Notes: generated by a model not told the origin, from the sequence alone. DNA of 64,000 bases from Planctomycetota bacterium (GCA_016235815.1 JACRIM010000052.1:62001-126000), one strand, 5' to 3'; shown: positions 9,019 to 18,488, counted from the first letter of the stretch. Translations and numbers: made by a program.

Positions 9019-9855
9019 ATGCCCTTCGAACTCGGATACAACACCAACGGCTTCGCCCACCATCGGCTCACCGATGCGCTCGGTGTCATTGCAGACATCG
9101 GCTACCAGTCCGCCGCGATTACGCTGGATCACCATGCCCTTGATCCCTATGGCGACAACCTGCTCGCCGACATTCGACACGCCCGCGAGGTGCTTCGCGC
9201 TCGCGGCCTTTGTTGTGTGATTGAGACCGGTGCGAGATTTCTCCTCGACCCCGCGCGCAAGCACTATCCCTCGCTGCTCGATCCCGATGAATCGGCCCGT
9301 CGTAAGCGACTCGACTATCTCCACCGGGCCATTGAAATCGCCGTTGAGTTGGAGGCTGAGGCCGTCAGCTTCTGGGCCGGCCACGCTGCGCCGGGTTCAA
9401 TAGATGCAGACAATTGGTCGCTCCTCGTCGAGGCCTGTGACGAATTGCTCACCCGCGCCGTCAAGTATGACCTGCGACTCGCCTTCGAACCGGAGCCTGG
9501 CATGTTCATCGAGCGAATGGCCCAATTCTCGAATCTCATCGGCGAGCTCCATCACCCGCGATTCGGCCTCACCCTCGACGTCGGCCACGTCCATTGCCTC
9601 TCGGACGGCACGCCCGCCGAGTGGATTCGTACCTATTCGCACTGCCTGTTTAATATTCACATTGAAGACATGAAGGCAGGTCGCCATGACCATTTGATGT
9701 TCGGCGACGGAGATGTCGATTTCCCGCCGATTTTTGATGCCCTCCGCGAGGTGGGCTACACCGGGAGTCTAAACGTCGAACTCTCCCGCCACAGCCACGA
9801 TGCCGTGAACGCGGCGCGACAGGCCTTCGATTTCTTGAGTAGATTCAACGCATAA
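9019..9855 (+). CDS. TIM-barrel sugar-phosphate isomerase/epimerase-like protein
   Basis: A 278-residue protein of the xylose-isomerase-like TIM barrel (AP_endonuc_2) family. The metal-site strands are visible: FEPEPGMF (Glu), LTLDVGHVHC (Asp, His), IHIEDMKAGRHDHLMFGDGDVDF (His, Asp; given as IHIEDM and HLMFGDGDVDF) and LNVELSRHSHDA (Glu). Enzymes of this type isomerise or epimerise sugars or cyclitols with a divalent metal. It ends 4 bases before the phosphodiesterase gene and surely shares its transcript. The pairing recalls the last two genes of the ebo cluster (EboE TIM barrel, EboF phosphodiesterase), but the protein is shorter than I recall for EboE. Confidence 0.85.
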   Translation: MPFELGYNTNGFAHHRLTDALGVIADIGYQSAAITLDHHALDPYGDNLLADIRHAREVLRARGLCCVIETGARFLLDPARKHYPSLLDPDESARRKRLDYLHRAIEIAVELEAEAVSFWAGHAAPGSIDADNWSLLVEACDELLTRAVKYDLRLAFEPEPGMFIERMAQFSNLIGELHHPRFGLTLDVGHVHCLSDGTPAEWIRTYSHCLFNIHIEDMKAGRHDHLMFGDGDVDFPPIFDALREVGYTGSLNVELSRHSHDAVNAARQAFDFLSRFNA

Positions 9856-9859
9856 CACC

Positions 9860-11167
9860 ATGAGCCAGAATCATCTGATCTTCGTCTCCATGCCCGGCCT
9901 TCGCACGCGCGATCTCGCCCATATGCCGCGGCTTCAGTCCATCGCCGCCGCCACCGGTGAATTCGTTCCGTCCTTCCCTTGCGTGACATCGCCGGTGCAG
10001 GCCTCCATGCTCACGGGCCGAAGCCCCGACAGCCACGGCATCATCGGCAACGGCTTATACCATCGCGACCGGAACGACGTGGAACTCTGGGTCGGTCGCA
10101 ACAGCCTCATTCAGGGCGAGCAAATCTGGGATCGTCTGAAGGCCGCGGGTATCACCAGTGCTGCATGGATGACGCAGAACATCAAAGACGCCGCCGCCGA
10201 TTACATTGTTACCCCCGAGCCGATTCACCACGCCGATGGCCGCATGGATCTCTGGTGTTACTCGAAGCCGGACGGTCTTTATGAGAAGCTGCTCGGCGAC
10301 CTTGGCCATTTTCCACTGATGAACTACTGGGGGCCGATGGCCAACATCAAGTCCACGCAGTGGATCGTGAACGCGGCGCTGTGGCTGCTCCAGCGCGAGC
10401 GGCCGAGGTTCAATTTTGTGTACATCCCACACCTCGACTACGCCGCGCAGAAGTTCGGCCCCAACAGTCCACAGGCCGAGGCTGCCTGTCGCGAGGCTGA
10501 TGAACAACTCGGCCGTTTGATCGACGGCGCCCGGGCAATCGGCCTTCCGCGTGTCGAATTCCTCGTCGTCGGTGAATATGCCATCACGGATGTGTCGCGC
10601 GTCGTCTTTCCGAATCGCATGCTTCGTGACGCCGGTTTGGTGAAGGTGAGCGAACGCGATGGCGGCGAATACCTCGAAATTGCCGGCAGTCCGGCCGTCG
10701 CCGTTGTCGATCATCAGTTTGCGCACGTTTATGTGAAAGACCGAACCGACGTCGACGGTGTGGCAGGCATTTTCGAGGGCCTGCCTGGTATCGCTCACGT
10801 CCTTGTCGGCGACGATAAGAAGAAGTGGGGCGTCGATCACGCTCGCGGCGGCGAGGTCATTCTCATCTGCGAACCCGACACATGGCTGGCCTACTACTGG
10901 TGGAAAGACGATGCAAAAGCCCCGCCCTTCGCCCGCACCGTCGACATTCACGCCAAGCCCGGCTACGACCCGGTTGAACTTTTCTTCGACCCCGCAACGA
11001 AGTCGATCCCCCTGACCGCGAGTCTCGTCAAAGGCAGTCACGGTGCGCCAGCCGAATCGCCTGACCAGCGCGGCGCGATCATCTCCAGCAATGCGTCACT
11101 GCTCTCCAGTCAAGAGTCATTCCGAGATACTGACGTGTTGAGTCTGATCGCGAAGGCGTTGCAATAA
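9860..11167 (+). CDS. Type I phosphodiesterase/nucleotide pyrophosphatase family protein (EboF-like)
   Basis: A 435-residue alkaline-phosphatase-superfamily enzyme. The N-terminal strand FVSMPGLRTRDL, the SFPCVTSPVQASMLTG loop with the metal-bound nucleophile Thr/Ser, SPDSHGIIGNG, PHLDYAAQKFGP and VDHQFAHV are the family's metal-site segments. The LGHFPLMNYWGP and VTPEPIHHADGR segments resemble the phosphodiesterase of the ebo gene cluster, implicated in moving secondary metabolites in cyanobacteria. No UbiA or TatD partner is in the window, so the link is inference. The 3' end overlaps the convergent zinc-ribbon gene by 51 bases. Confidence 0.87.
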   Translation: MSQNHLIFVSMPGLRTRDLAHMPRLQSIAAATGEFVPSFPCVTSPVQASMLTGRSPDSHGIIGNGLYHRDRNDVELWVGRNSLIQGEQIWDRLKAAGITSAAWMTQNIKDAAADYIVTPEPIHHADGRMDLWCYSKPDGLYEKLLGDLGHFPLMNYWGPMANIKSTQWIVNAALWLLQRERPRFNFVYIPHLDYAAQKFGPNSPQAEAACREADEQLGRLIDGARAIGLPRVEFLVVGEYAITDVSRVVFPNRMLRDAGLVKVSERDGGEYLEIAGSPAVAVVDHQFAHVYVKDRTDVDGVAGIFEGLPGIAHVLVGDDKKKWGVDHARGGEVILICEPDTWLAYYWWKDDAKAPPFARTVDIHAKPGYDPVELFFDPATKSIPLTASLVKGSHGAPAESPDQRGAIISSNASLLSSQESFRDTDVLSLIAKALQ

Positions 11168-11608
11168 TCCAATCGCACTATGGTATTCGGCCTTCTCAAC
11201 AGGTGCAATGGGCGTGGTGATCGGTCGTTCGCATTCCGGGCAGACACCGCTTTGATTGCCAGGGAGGTTATGTCCGCACTTATCGCAGCAATCCCTACTT
11301 ACTTTGTGCACTGAACAAACGATAGGAACGAGAGGGATCAAAGCAAAGAGTATCAATGGTATATACAACGGAATTAAAAACGTATAAGCATCACTATTTG
11401 TATTATATTGTGTAAAGGGTGTCCAACGAACAACGCCAACCCCCTGAAAACCATCCACTTTGTACCCCGGCTTGTACATGACCACGGAGCATCGAATTGG
11501 GACACCTTTTGGATCGGAAAAATCAAAAGCAACGCGATCGCAAGGACGCAGTGCTTTGTAGTAGTCTATTCTGTCCGCCGTTGCGTTTGAAGGTAACACG
11601 CAAGGCAT
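11117..11608 (-). CDS. Membrane protein with C-terminal zinc ribbon, unknown function
   Basis: About 163 residues from ATG 11608 (a TTG at 11617 is also in frame; a stop lies just upstream). One strongly hydrophobic span at about 75-98 (FLIPLYIPLILFALIPLVPI) is followed by CDKCGHNLPGNQSGVCPECE, a four-cysteine zinc ribbon seen in many planctomycete membrane proteins. Family proteins usually have an N-terminal transmembrane helix too; none is seen here, so the N-terminus may be lost. Function unknown. Confidence 0.7.
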   Translation of the reverse strand: MPCVLPSNATADRIDYYKALRPCDRVAFDFSDPKGVPIRCSVVMYKPGYKVDGFQGVGVVRWTPFTQYNTNSDAYTFLIPLYIPLILFALIPLVPIVCSVHKVSRDCCDKCGHNLPGNQSGVCPECERPITTPIAPVEKAEYHSAIGLLQRLRDQTQHVSISE

Positions 11609-11827
11609 TGACGGCAACTGTCACTTTAGAATCACGTTGCCGGCGGTTAGGTGAAATAAATGTCGCCGAGCTTGAGGATCCCATTGAACGCTGAATAGGC
11701 TAAGTAACCAAGAAACGGCTACTATTCCTCACGGTGCCCAAACGAACAGCTTGATGAGCCGGCGACGATATTTCGTTGCGTTTGTTTTCATTTCTCAAAG
11801 CACCTTCGCATGGATATCGATGTCCAG

Positions 11828-12034
11828 TCAAGTTCGCCTGGATTTTCGCGCCTTCTTTTTTTGACTGGGTCCACTCAAGAAGATCTTGCCGTCACGCCAT
11901 TCGCAAATTGGATTGCCCGCCCGCCTGTGTTGTCGAAGTGCATCTCTCACACCTTTGCGCAGTGCAGAGGTGATGAGAGCGTCATCGCTTAGGAGTTGTT
12001 CAAGCTTGCTGCGTTTCTTAGACTTCTTGACCAT
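11828..12034 (-). CDS. Small partner protein of zeta-type kinase
   Basis: A 68-residue basic protein. The central LRKGVRDALRQHRRAGNPICEWRDGKI matches, from memory, small proteins found next to zeta-toxin-like kinases in cyanobacteria and planctomycetes (key part RAGNPICEWRDGKI). It may be the antitoxin. ATG 12034 is chosen; an in-frame ATG at 12052 is also possible. It overlaps the end of the kinase gene by 17 bases, so translation is probably coupled. The C-terminus is Lys/Arg-rich. Confidence 0.7.
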   Translation of the reverse strand: MVKKSKKRSKLEQLLSDDALITSALRKGVRDALRQHRRAGNPICEWRDGKIFLSGPSQKKKARKSRRT

Positions 12035-12650
12035 AGGAATTCTCGATAGCATCCCAAATCTTGTGATCCTTCACCTGTATCGATAGCCGGGCGTGCCCAC
12101 GGGCCAGTAATCGTGGTCCATTCGTGGACATATTATTATAGAAACGCCACGTGTTTGCGAGCGGCCGATAGAGTTTAAAGAAATTTCTCAGCCCGCGATC
12201 AAAGCGACGGCGGATAGTCGCCTCGGGAACGGAGTGTCCTCCGGCTTGAACCCGCGCAGCCACACGTCCAACTGCGGCGTCGGCGGTTGGAAGCCAAAGG
12301 AATACCAGATGAAACAGGTAGCCGGCGTTCTTTATCTGCCTTATCCACGGGGCATAGGTGCGGCTTGCTAGGGTCGTCTCAAATGCAAAGTCAGTTCGTT
12401 GTTTCGCCAGCTTTCGAATCCGATCAAGCATGATACGACCAGCATCCTGGGCCGCAGATTCAGGAGCATACGCCGAGAGCCCGTGTGCAATCGTGTCGGC
12501 GTTGACGAATTCGGTGACGCCGAGTGTGCCCCTGAGCAGGGCCGGTGCCGTGGTCGATTTGCCAGCCCCATTCGGTCCGGCGATGACGATAATGCACGGC
12601 CGATCCGATGCATTTCGTGAAGTATCTAATTGTCTCTTACGGCTTTTCAC
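12018..12650 (-). CDS. Zeta-toxin-like P-loop kinase
   Basis: A 210-residue protein. Walker A is GPNGAGKST at 25-33. [12 protein letters not shown] and [13 protein letters not shown] match the zeta toxin/UDP-GlcNAc kinase group, which phosphorylates UDP-N-acetylglucosamine or related sugars. The start is GTG 12650, overlapping the TGA of the AAA ATPase gene (GTGA). The open frame continues far upstream, but that part is the antisense-frame shadow of the ATPase gene. Downstream it overlaps its small partner. Whether this is a toxin or a housekeeping kinase is not decided by sequence. Confidence 0.85.
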   Translation of the reverse strand: MKSRKRQLDTSRNASDRPCIIVIAGPNGAGKSTTAPALLRGTLGVTEFVNADTIAHGLSAYAPESAAQDAGRIMLDRIRKLAKQRTDFAFETTLASRTYAPWIRQIKNAGYLFHLVFLWLPTADAAVGRVAARVQAGGHSVPEATIRRRFDRGLRNFFKLYRPLANTWRFYNNMSTNGPRLLARGHARLSIQVKDHKIWDAIENSYGQEV

Positions 12651-14050
12651 GTCTGAAAGCTCACCCGCCCGTGTTTCGTCGACCGGCTGATCTTCTCGTG
12701 CGCCCACAGCCCCGCCAGCACGAACTCCACGCAACTTGCCCGCATTGCCGCGTCCGTGGAGGGGTTGATCTCGAACGCCTTCTCCCACGCAGGCGGTACG
12801 CGCTTTAGCTTCTCTGCATACGCAATGGACGGCAGCATGTCGCCCACTTCCACGGCAACACCCTTGCCGAAGATCGCGCTGATCTCCTCGAAGCCGTGCT
12901 GGTCGCAATACTCGTCGAAAACCTTCTTGATCGCCGCGGCCTGCACCGACTCGATCACCTGCTGCTCGGTCATCTGGTGGCTGCTCATCAGGTCCAGCTC
13001 CAGCTTGCCGAGCGAGGATGACGCGATGTGCGCCAGATCGCTGATCCGCGGCACGGCGTGCGATTCCCCCAACACCGCCGCCCGACGTCGCGCCCCAGCC
13101 ACCATCGTGCGATAATTGGAAATCGAAAACCGAGCACTCACGCCCGACTGCGAATCGACGAACGGGCTTTTCCTCGCCTCGATCGTCACCTGCTCGCAAA
13201 TCTCCTTCATGAAAAGCGGTACCTTGACTGGGAACGGCCCGTCGAGGTCCAGTCCGGCCTCCTGCTCCATGATGGCAATGCCCATCTCACGCTCGCGGGG
13301 GTAATGCGTGCGAATCAGCGAACCGATCCGGTCCTTAAGCTGCGGAATAACCTTGCCGCTGCGGTTAAACGTCGCCGGGTTTGCAGAAAAGAGAATGAAT
13401 ACATCGAGGTCGAAGCGAATGGGATATCCGCGAATCTGCACGTCGCGCTCTTCGAGAATGTTAAACAATCCAACTTGCACCAGTTCGTCCAACTCCGGCA
13501 CTTCGTTCATCGCGAAGATGCCACGGTTCATGCGCGGGATGAGGCCGAAGTGCAGGGCGTCCTCGGTGCTCATGCTCGTGCCCGATGCCAGTTTGGATGG
13601 GTCGATCTCACCAATCACATCCGCGAATTTGGTTCCGGGCGCAAGGCGCTCGGCGTAACGTTGCTCGCGCGGCCACCACCCAATCGGCGTCGCATCGCCC
13701 TCGGCCGCGATGAGCCTTTTCGACATGGCGCTGATCGGCCTCAAAGGGTCGTCGTGCAACTCGCTCCCCGCGACGAATGGGATCTCGGGATCGAGCAGCC
13801 GCACAAGCCCGCGCATCAGCCGGCTCTTCGCCTGTCCCTTCTCGCCCAGAAACAGCATGTCATGCTTGGCAATGATCGCGAGACAAACCTCGGGAATGAC
13901 GGTGTGTTCGTAACCGATGATGCCGGGGAACAGGTCCTCGTGCGCAGCAAGCACACGCAGCAGGTTGTCGTGCAACTCCTGCTTGACCGACTTCGATTTC
14001 CAGCCGGAGGCCTTCAGCTCCCCGAGTGTTTTTGGTTTTGGTGTGTTCAT
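12647..14050 (-). CDS. MoxR/magnesium-chelatase-like AAA+ ATPase
   Basis: A 467-residue AAA+ protein. [20 protein letters not shown] is a variant Walker A in which the usual G-K-T/S reads [25 protein letters not shown] is the Walker B region with Asn in place of the common Asp before Glu. [26 protein letters not shown] holds sensor 1. These features match the magnesium chelatase I/BchI-like ATPases, which act as chaperones, usually with a VWA-domain protein encoded next door. Here the next gene is a zeta-like kinase in a GTGA overlap, with no VWA gene in view. The target is unknown. Confidence 0.87.
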   Translation of the reverse strand: MNTPKPKTLGELKASGWKSKSVKQELHDNLLRVLAAHEDLFPGIIGYEHTVIPEVCLAIIAKHDMLFLGEKGQAKSRLMRGLVRLLDPEIPFVAGSELHDDPLRPISAMSKRLIAAEGDATPIGWWPREQRYAERLAPGTKFADVIGEIDPSKLASGTSMSTEDALHFGLIPRMNRGIFAMNEVPELDELVQVGLFNILEERDVQIRGYPIRFDLDVFILFSANPATFNRSGKVIPQLKDRIGSLIRTHYPREREMGIAIMEQEAGLDLDGPFPVKVPLFMKEICEQVTIEARKSPFVDSQSGVSARFSISNYRTMVAGARRRAAVLGESHAVPRISDLAHIASSSLGKLELDLMSSHQMTEQQVIESVQAAAIKKVFDEYCDQHGFEEISAIFGKGVAVEVGDMLPSIAYAEKLKRVPPAWEKAFEINPSTDAAMRASCVEFVLAGLWAHEKISRSTKHGRVSFQT

Positions 14051-14108
14051 CGTACGGCCATTCTAGTCGCGCAGTGTTCCGCCGACTTTGCATTCTCAGC
14101 CGCGGACT

Positions 14109-15095
14109 TTAGAGCCGGACTTTTCCCGCGGGAATCTGACCGGTGTTGACACGGTCCACCACAGCGCGACGCCAGGCTCGTACGGCTTCCAGCGACGTGC
14201 GGGCACACTGAAACCCCGTCTCCCGCCGAATTTTTTCAGAGTCAATGACCCATCGATGCCGGATGTAACTCAGTGCCCCGGGCGGTGTTTCGTTCAGTCG
14301 CGTCCACCGCGTCCAATAGGTAAGCGCCGCAATTGCCCACAACATCCCCGCGGGTAATCCAGCCGGCGCCCGCTTGAACTCCGCCGCCAATTCGGTGAAG
14401 CGGATCGTGTCATCCGGCGCAGCGTTGTATGGCCCGCGGCCTTCGCACTCCAGCAGCGTTAGCAGGGCGTTGCACAGATCGTCTTCGTGTATGAACTGCA
14501 TTGGGGGATCATCCCCGCGGAAGTAGACGACCTTAGGCTTGAAAAGCAGCCTGGAAAAATAGTTGTCGACATTCGCCCCCAGTACGATCGGCGTCCGGCA
14601 CCATGCAAGCGATATCTCGGGATGCTCTGCCGCAAACGCAGCGCACATCTCATCGCAGATTCGTTTGTCATGGGCATATGGAAATCCCCGTCCGGCCCGC
14701 AACGGCGAGGATTCGATCAGTCGCTCCGGGTTGTCTCGCCACGCTCCGTAAGTCGTCGCGCTGCTGAGCACCACCGCACGCTTCACGCGCGCCGTCAAAC
14801 ACGCCTGAAGAAAGTTTCGCATTCCCTCGACGTTGACCGACCGTGCCGTCCGGCGATTGCGCGTCGGCCCAAATGAAAACGCCAGATGCACCGCCGTATC
14901 GACGCCTTCGCGCTGAAAGACATCCCCAAACGGCATGCGCACATCGGTCGTGATTTGCCGAAACACCTTTGGTGAATCAGTCGGCGGTCGAACGTCCAGC
15001 CCCAGGATTGACTCTGCCATGCCTCGCGTGGCCAGCGCATTCACAAGGCGCGTTCCGATGTACCCCGAAGACCCGGTAATCGCCACGCGCCTCAA
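14109..15095 (-). CDS. NAD-dependent epimerase/dehydratase (extended SDR)
   Basis: A 328-residue Rossmann-fold protein. ITGSSGYIGTRL is the GxxGxxG dinucleotide site at the N-terminus, and DTAVHLAF, VVLSSATTYG and YAHDKRICDE (YxxxK with His/Asp spacing) form the active-site elements of extended short-chain dehydrogenases. These act on nucleotide sugars or related substrates; the substrate is unknown. The start is TTG 15095, with AAGG about 9 bases upstream; a GTG three codons later is possible. It lies 13 bases downstream of the M16 protease gene on the same strand and may be co-transcribed with it. Confidence 0.85.
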   Translation of the reverse strand: MRRVAITGSSGYIGTRLVNALATRGMAESILGLDVRPPTDSPKVFRQITTDVRMPFGDVFQREGVDTAVHLAFSFGPTRNRRTARSVNVEGMRNFLQACLTARVKRAVVLSSATTYGAWRDNPERLIESSPLRAGRGFPYAHDKRICDEMCAAFAAEHPEISLAWCRTPIVLGANVDNYFSRLLFKPKVVYFRGDDPPMQFIHEDDLCNALLTLLECEGRGPYNAAPDDTIRFTELAAEFKRAPAGLPAGMLWAIAALTYWTRWTRLNETPPGALSYIRHRWVIDSEKIRRETGFQCARTSLEAVRAWRRAVVDRVNTGQIPAGKVRL

Positions 15096-15107
15096 GATGT
15101 GAGCCTT

Positions 15108-16349
15108 TCAGTTCGGCCAATCCCGCGGCCCCAGGCTTACCAACAGTCCCGGCCCTGTGATCGGCCATTTCTTGAAATACTCGCGCACGCGGTCCACCGT
15201 AACGGCGTCGATGTCTGCAAGCCGTTTCGCCACGCTCCGCGGTGCGCCGAGCACATCCACTTCGCCGGCGAGCTGCATTAATCGGTAGTAGGGGGCTTCG
15301 GCTTCGGTCGCCAATCCTGTGCGAGTGCGATTCTTCACCCGCTGCACCTCGTCCGGCGTCACACCTTCATCGTTGATACGCTGCATCTCACGGCGAATGG
15401 CCGCGAGTAACTCGTCCGCTTTCGGCGGTTCACAGAACGCATAGGCCATGAACATTCCATGATCGCAGTAGTCCACCCGAAACGCCGCGACGTGCGGGGC
15501 GATGCCCGCCTGAATGATGTTCCAATAGAACCGTGAGTTATGCCCGCCGAGGATCGACGCGACCACGTCGCCCGTCTCGCGGTCCTCGTCGGTTGCCGAC
15601 GGCGCCGGGTAGGCCAGGATCATGGCCTGCTGAACAAATCGCTCCGACTTGGTTTTGAACAATCCCGGCTTCACGGCCGCCGGTTTCAATCGAGGCGGTC
15701 GCGGGGCACGGCCTTGCCATGATCCGCAAATCCGTTCGGCCATTGCCATTACATCGTCGGGTTGCACATTTCCCGCAACGACCAGAATCATATTTGCCGG
15801 GTGGTAGCGATCCTGGAAATACCCGTGTAGTTCGTCCCGTGTCAACCGTGAGATGGAATCCGTCGTCCCCAGCACCGGCCATGCCAGCGAATGCCCGGCG
15901 TAGGCCTTTTCATGCACGAGTTCATAGACCTGCCGGTCAATCTGATCGTCCGACATGGCGATCTCTTCGAGGATCACCTTTTTTTCCATCTCATATTCGT
16001 CAGGCGGTATCGTGGAACGCATCATGTCGGCAAGTAGTTCGATCTGCTTTTCCAGGTCCTCGGTTCGCACCCAGCCGAAATAAAATGTCCGCTCCTTCGA
16101 CGTGAAGGCGTTGTACGTGCTGCCCATGGTGTCGAAGTCGATGGTGATCTGGTGCCACGACCGTTTTGAGGTGCCTTTGAAGCACATGTGTTCCAGGAAA
16201 TGCGACACGCCCGCGAGGCGCGGCTCTTCGTCGCGTGCCCCGGTGCGCACCAGAAATCCCGCCGCCGCGCTTTGCACATGCGGCATCGGCTCGATGACGA
16301 CGCGAAGGCCATTGCTCAGCGTCCGATCCACAAATCCATTCTCGTTCAT
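15108..16349 (-). CDS. M16 zinc metallopeptidase, catalytic subunit
   Basis: A 413-residue processing-protease-like enzyme. The inverted zinc motif HFLEH lies at residues 50-54, with the third ligand in VILEEIAM (about 128), as in bacterial PqqL/mitochondrial processing peptidase beta subunits. The C-terminal half has the second M16 fold. ATG 16349 is chosen because GGAG stands 6 bases before it and the conserved sequence begins there. The non-catalytic partner is encoded 76 bases upstream on the same strand, so the two probably form a heterodimer that cleaves peptides. Confidence 0.92.
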   Translation of the reverse strand: MNENGFVDRTLSNGLRVVIEPMPHVQSAAAGFLVRTGARDEEPRLAGVSHFLEHMCFKGTSKRSWHQITIDFDTMGSTYNAFTSKERTFYFGWVRTEDLEKQIELLADMMRSTIPPDEYEMEKKVILEEIAMSDDQIDRQVYELVHEKAYAGHSLAWPVLGTTDSISRLTRDELHGYFQDRYHPANMILVVAGNVQPDDVMAMAERICGSWQGRAPRPPRLKPAAVKPGLFKTKSERFVQQAMILAYPAPSATDEDRETGDVVASILGGHNSRFYWNIIQAGIAPHVAAFRVDYCDHGMFMAYAFCEPPKADELLAAIRREMQRINDEGVTPDEVQRVKNRTRTGLATEAEAPYYRLMQLAGEVDVLGAPRSVAKRLADIDAVTVDRVREYFKKWPITGPGLLVSLGPRDWPN

Positions 16350-16367
16350 CGCACACTCCGCAGCTTT

Positions 16368-16398
16368 CCTCCCGTTGACTAAGGGAGGGTAAGGGTGG
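16368..16398. repeat. Palindromic intergenic repeat, copy 1
   Basis: CCTCCC (16368-16373) and GGGAGG (16383-16388) form a hairpin with a 9-base loop, followed by GTAAGGGTGG. The order of elements matches the copy at 30774-30806. No T-tract follows on either strand, so a classical terminator is unlikely. Confidence 0.6.
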
Positions 16399-16425
16399 AA
16401 CTCCGACTCTCGCCCGTTAGGCTTG

Positions 16426-17664
16426 TTAACTCCGCTCAAGTTCCTTCGGCCCCAGCGTTAACACGCTCAACCGATCACGTGGGTGGTCTCTCAGGTATTT
16501 TTGCACATCCGCAATGGTCACCGCCGAAATCTGAGCGTTCTTTTCTTCCGTGCTGAGCGGACGCCCATGGTGAAACAGGTCCGCCCCCATCTCGCTGACC
16601 CGGGCCCGCGTGATGTCCCCGTGGGTCTGCGTCTTGGCAATCACGCCAATTTTTGCGCGGGTTAGTTCTTCGTCCGTCACGTCAACGGCCAACCGATCCA
16701 CCTCGCGCAGCAGCGTCTTGAATGTCTGTTCACAACGCGCGGGCGTCGTTGATGCTCCCATGAAAATCATTCCGGCCTTGCGCGGATGTTCATCCCAGGC
16801 CCCGACCCAATACACCAACCCTTGTTTCTCGCGAACTTCCGTAAAGAGTCGCGAACTCATTCCGCCCGACAGAATCTCAAGCGTCAAATGCTCCACCGGA
16901 TAAACATCGTCGGTCACCGCCACGCCCGGCCAGCACATCAGAATGTGCTCCTGCTCCAGTTCCTTCGCCTGATGCCGGAATCCCGGCGAAAACGAAACAG
17001 GAAATCCGTCGCGACCGCTGCGCTTCGACTCGCCAAACCCGGCGAATAACCGTTCGATCGTCCGGCTTACAGCCTCCACATCGACCGCACCGCCGATGAC
17101 CAACTGCATTCGCCCGGCTGAGAAGCATCGTTTCCAATAGCCGACCACGTCGTCTCGGCTGATCCGCGAAAGCGACTCGCGCGTGCCCAACTCATGCCGC
17201 CCCAGGACGTTTCCATATGCATGAGGGGCGAGCATTTTTCGCGAGAGTTCTCCCGGGTCGTCCTCTAATGCCGTCAATTCCTGTTGTCCCAAATCGACGG
17301 CGACCTTGCAGAACTCATCCGGAAAGGTGGGGGTTCGCACCATCTCTGCATGCAGGGCCAGTGCTTTCTCGACATATTCCGGAAGGCAACTGCATCGAAG
17401 GAGCATCGATTCACGACCGACCGTTGACCCGGCCTGAGCGCCGATCGCGTCGAACGCATCGGTGATCTCCTGCGCCGTCTTTGCCTCGGTTCCCTTATCG
17501 AGTGTCTCCTCAACAACTCCGGCAAGGCCAAGTCGATCGGCCGGCTCATCGGCCAATCCGCACAACATGCGAATTTCATAGGTGGTCGTCCGCCGTCCAG
17601 CAAGCGGCAGGGCGGCCAACTCAATTCCACAATCAAGAGTCCGATGGATGTACGTGTCGTTCAT
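16426..17664 (-). CDS. M16 peptidase-like subunit lacking the zinc motif
   Basis: A 412-residue M16-fold protein. At the place of HxxEH it reads GVVEETLDKG, so both histidines are missing and it cannot bind zinc there. The C-terminal motif SSRLFTEVREKQGLVYWV (the R/Y substrate-positioning pair) is intact. This is the pattern of an alpha-type, substrate-binding subunit that works with the catalytic M16 protein encoded next. ATG 17664 starts the conserved part; no strong ribosome site is seen, and the frame stays open further upstream. Confidence 0.88.
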   Translation of the reverse strand: MNDTYIHRTLDCGIELAALPLAGRRTTTYEIRMLCGLADEPADRLGLAGVVEETLDKGTEAKTAQEITDAFDAIGAQAGSTVGRESMLLRCSCLPEYVEKALALHAEMVRTPTFPDEFCKVAVDLGQQELTALEDDPGELSRKMLAPHAYGNVLGRHELGTRESLSRISRDDVVGYWKRCFSAGRMQLVIGGAVDVEAVSRTIERLFAGFGESKRSGRDGFPVSFSPGFRHQAKELEQEHILMCWPGVAVTDDVYPVEHLTLEILSGGMSSRLFTEVREKQGLVYWVGAWDEHPRKAGMIFMGASTTPARCEQTFKTLLREVDRLAVDVTDEELTRAKIGVIAKTQTHGDITRARVSEMGADLFHHGRPLSTEEKNAQISAVTIADVQKYLRDHPRDRLSVLTLGPKELERS

Positions 17665-17749
17665 CACGGGATTTATAACCGCGCTAACTCTCGTCGGCAA
17701 AACGGTTTGTAATAGGGCGGGTCTTGCACGTTGCGGTGCGTTTATGGGT

Positions 17750-17779
17750 TTGGCGGAATCCGTTGTATAGTTGTATACT
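17750..17779 (+). promoter_or_regulatory. Candidate promoter, possibly leaderless
   Basis: TTGGCG (17750-17755) and TATACT (17774-17779) are 18 bases apart. The expected transcription start, about 7 bases after the -10 box, falls on the ATG at 17786, and no ribosome site is present, which suggests a leaderless mRNA for the cysteine-rich gene. Confidence 0.4.
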
Positions 17780-17785
17780 GGTGTT

Positions 17786-18355
17786 ATGGCAGTGCGTCTC
17801 ATGATCGTCGCGCAGCTCCTGAGCTACCAACTGCTCACCATGCCCTGTCAGGCATGCCCCATGGCAGCGTCCGGGGTCGGAGAGTGTAGCGCTGCGGGGC
17901 GTTGTACGTCGGACAGTGAATCCGATTCGAGTGGGGGTTGCTGCGGCGGGCACGAGGTTCCCACGCCGGAGTCAATTTGCCATGAGTCGGAGGTCGCGCC
18001 TGCTTCAAGCTGTTGCCAAGCCGACGATGTGGTGCCGTGTTGCGAAGAATCGGCCCAATCTCCTTCCGCTTGTGACTCAGCGAAGGTCGAACCATCCGTC
18101 ACGTTGCTCGACCATGCCATCGCGATGGACGGCTGCAAGTGCTGCCCGATTTCCATGCCGTGTGATCGTTGCGTGGCGCTCAGCGCCGATCGCCCGCCTC
18201 AAGTCCGAACGCAAATCGAAGTCTCGACCACGGCGATTTTCGCCGATGTGACGGTTGATGCACAAATCATTCGTGCCGTGGCGGCATGTTTGCATCCTCC
18301 CGATGCCGGCCACAAGTTATCAATGCAATCCCTCCTGTGCAGTTGGCTGAATTGA
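17786..18355 (+). CDS. Cysteine-rich exported protein, unknown function
   Basis: A 189-residue protein starting with a hydrophobic stretch (MAVRLMIVAQLLSYQLLTM) that may be a signal peptide. A region very rich in cysteine follows up to about residue 130, with CC, CxxC and CxC clusters (GGCCGGH, SSCCQ, VPCCEE, DGCKCCPISMPCDRC). The last 55 residues have few cysteines. It most likely binds soft metals or is heavily disulfide-bonded. It lies just upstream of the metallothionein-like gene on the same strand, 133 bases apart, so a joint role in metal handling is an inference. I know no family for it. Confidence 0.65.
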   Translation: MAVRLMIVAQLLSYQLLTMPCQACPMAASGVGECSAAGRCTSDSESDSSGGCCGGHEVPTPESICHESEVAPASSCCQADDVVPCCEESAQSPSACDSAKVEPSVTLLDHAIAMDGCKCCPISMPCDRCVALSADRPPQVRTQIEVSTTAIFADVTVDAQIIRAVAACLHPPDAGHKLSMQSLLCSWLN

Positions 18356-18488
18356 GTCAGCCGCCCTGCGCGCTGTGCGTTGGGGCAATTTGTTTTCAAG
18401 TCCAAGGTGAAGCTCGACCCTCGTTCGCGGCATGCGTCGCGCGTGGTTTGTCGCGCTGTTTGTGAAACATTTGCACATGGAGAAAACC

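Noticed and set aside
12651-13199. N-terminal extension of the zeta-like kinase frame
   Set aside because: It lies in another frame of the ATPase gene; GTG 12650 with GTGA overlap is a better start.
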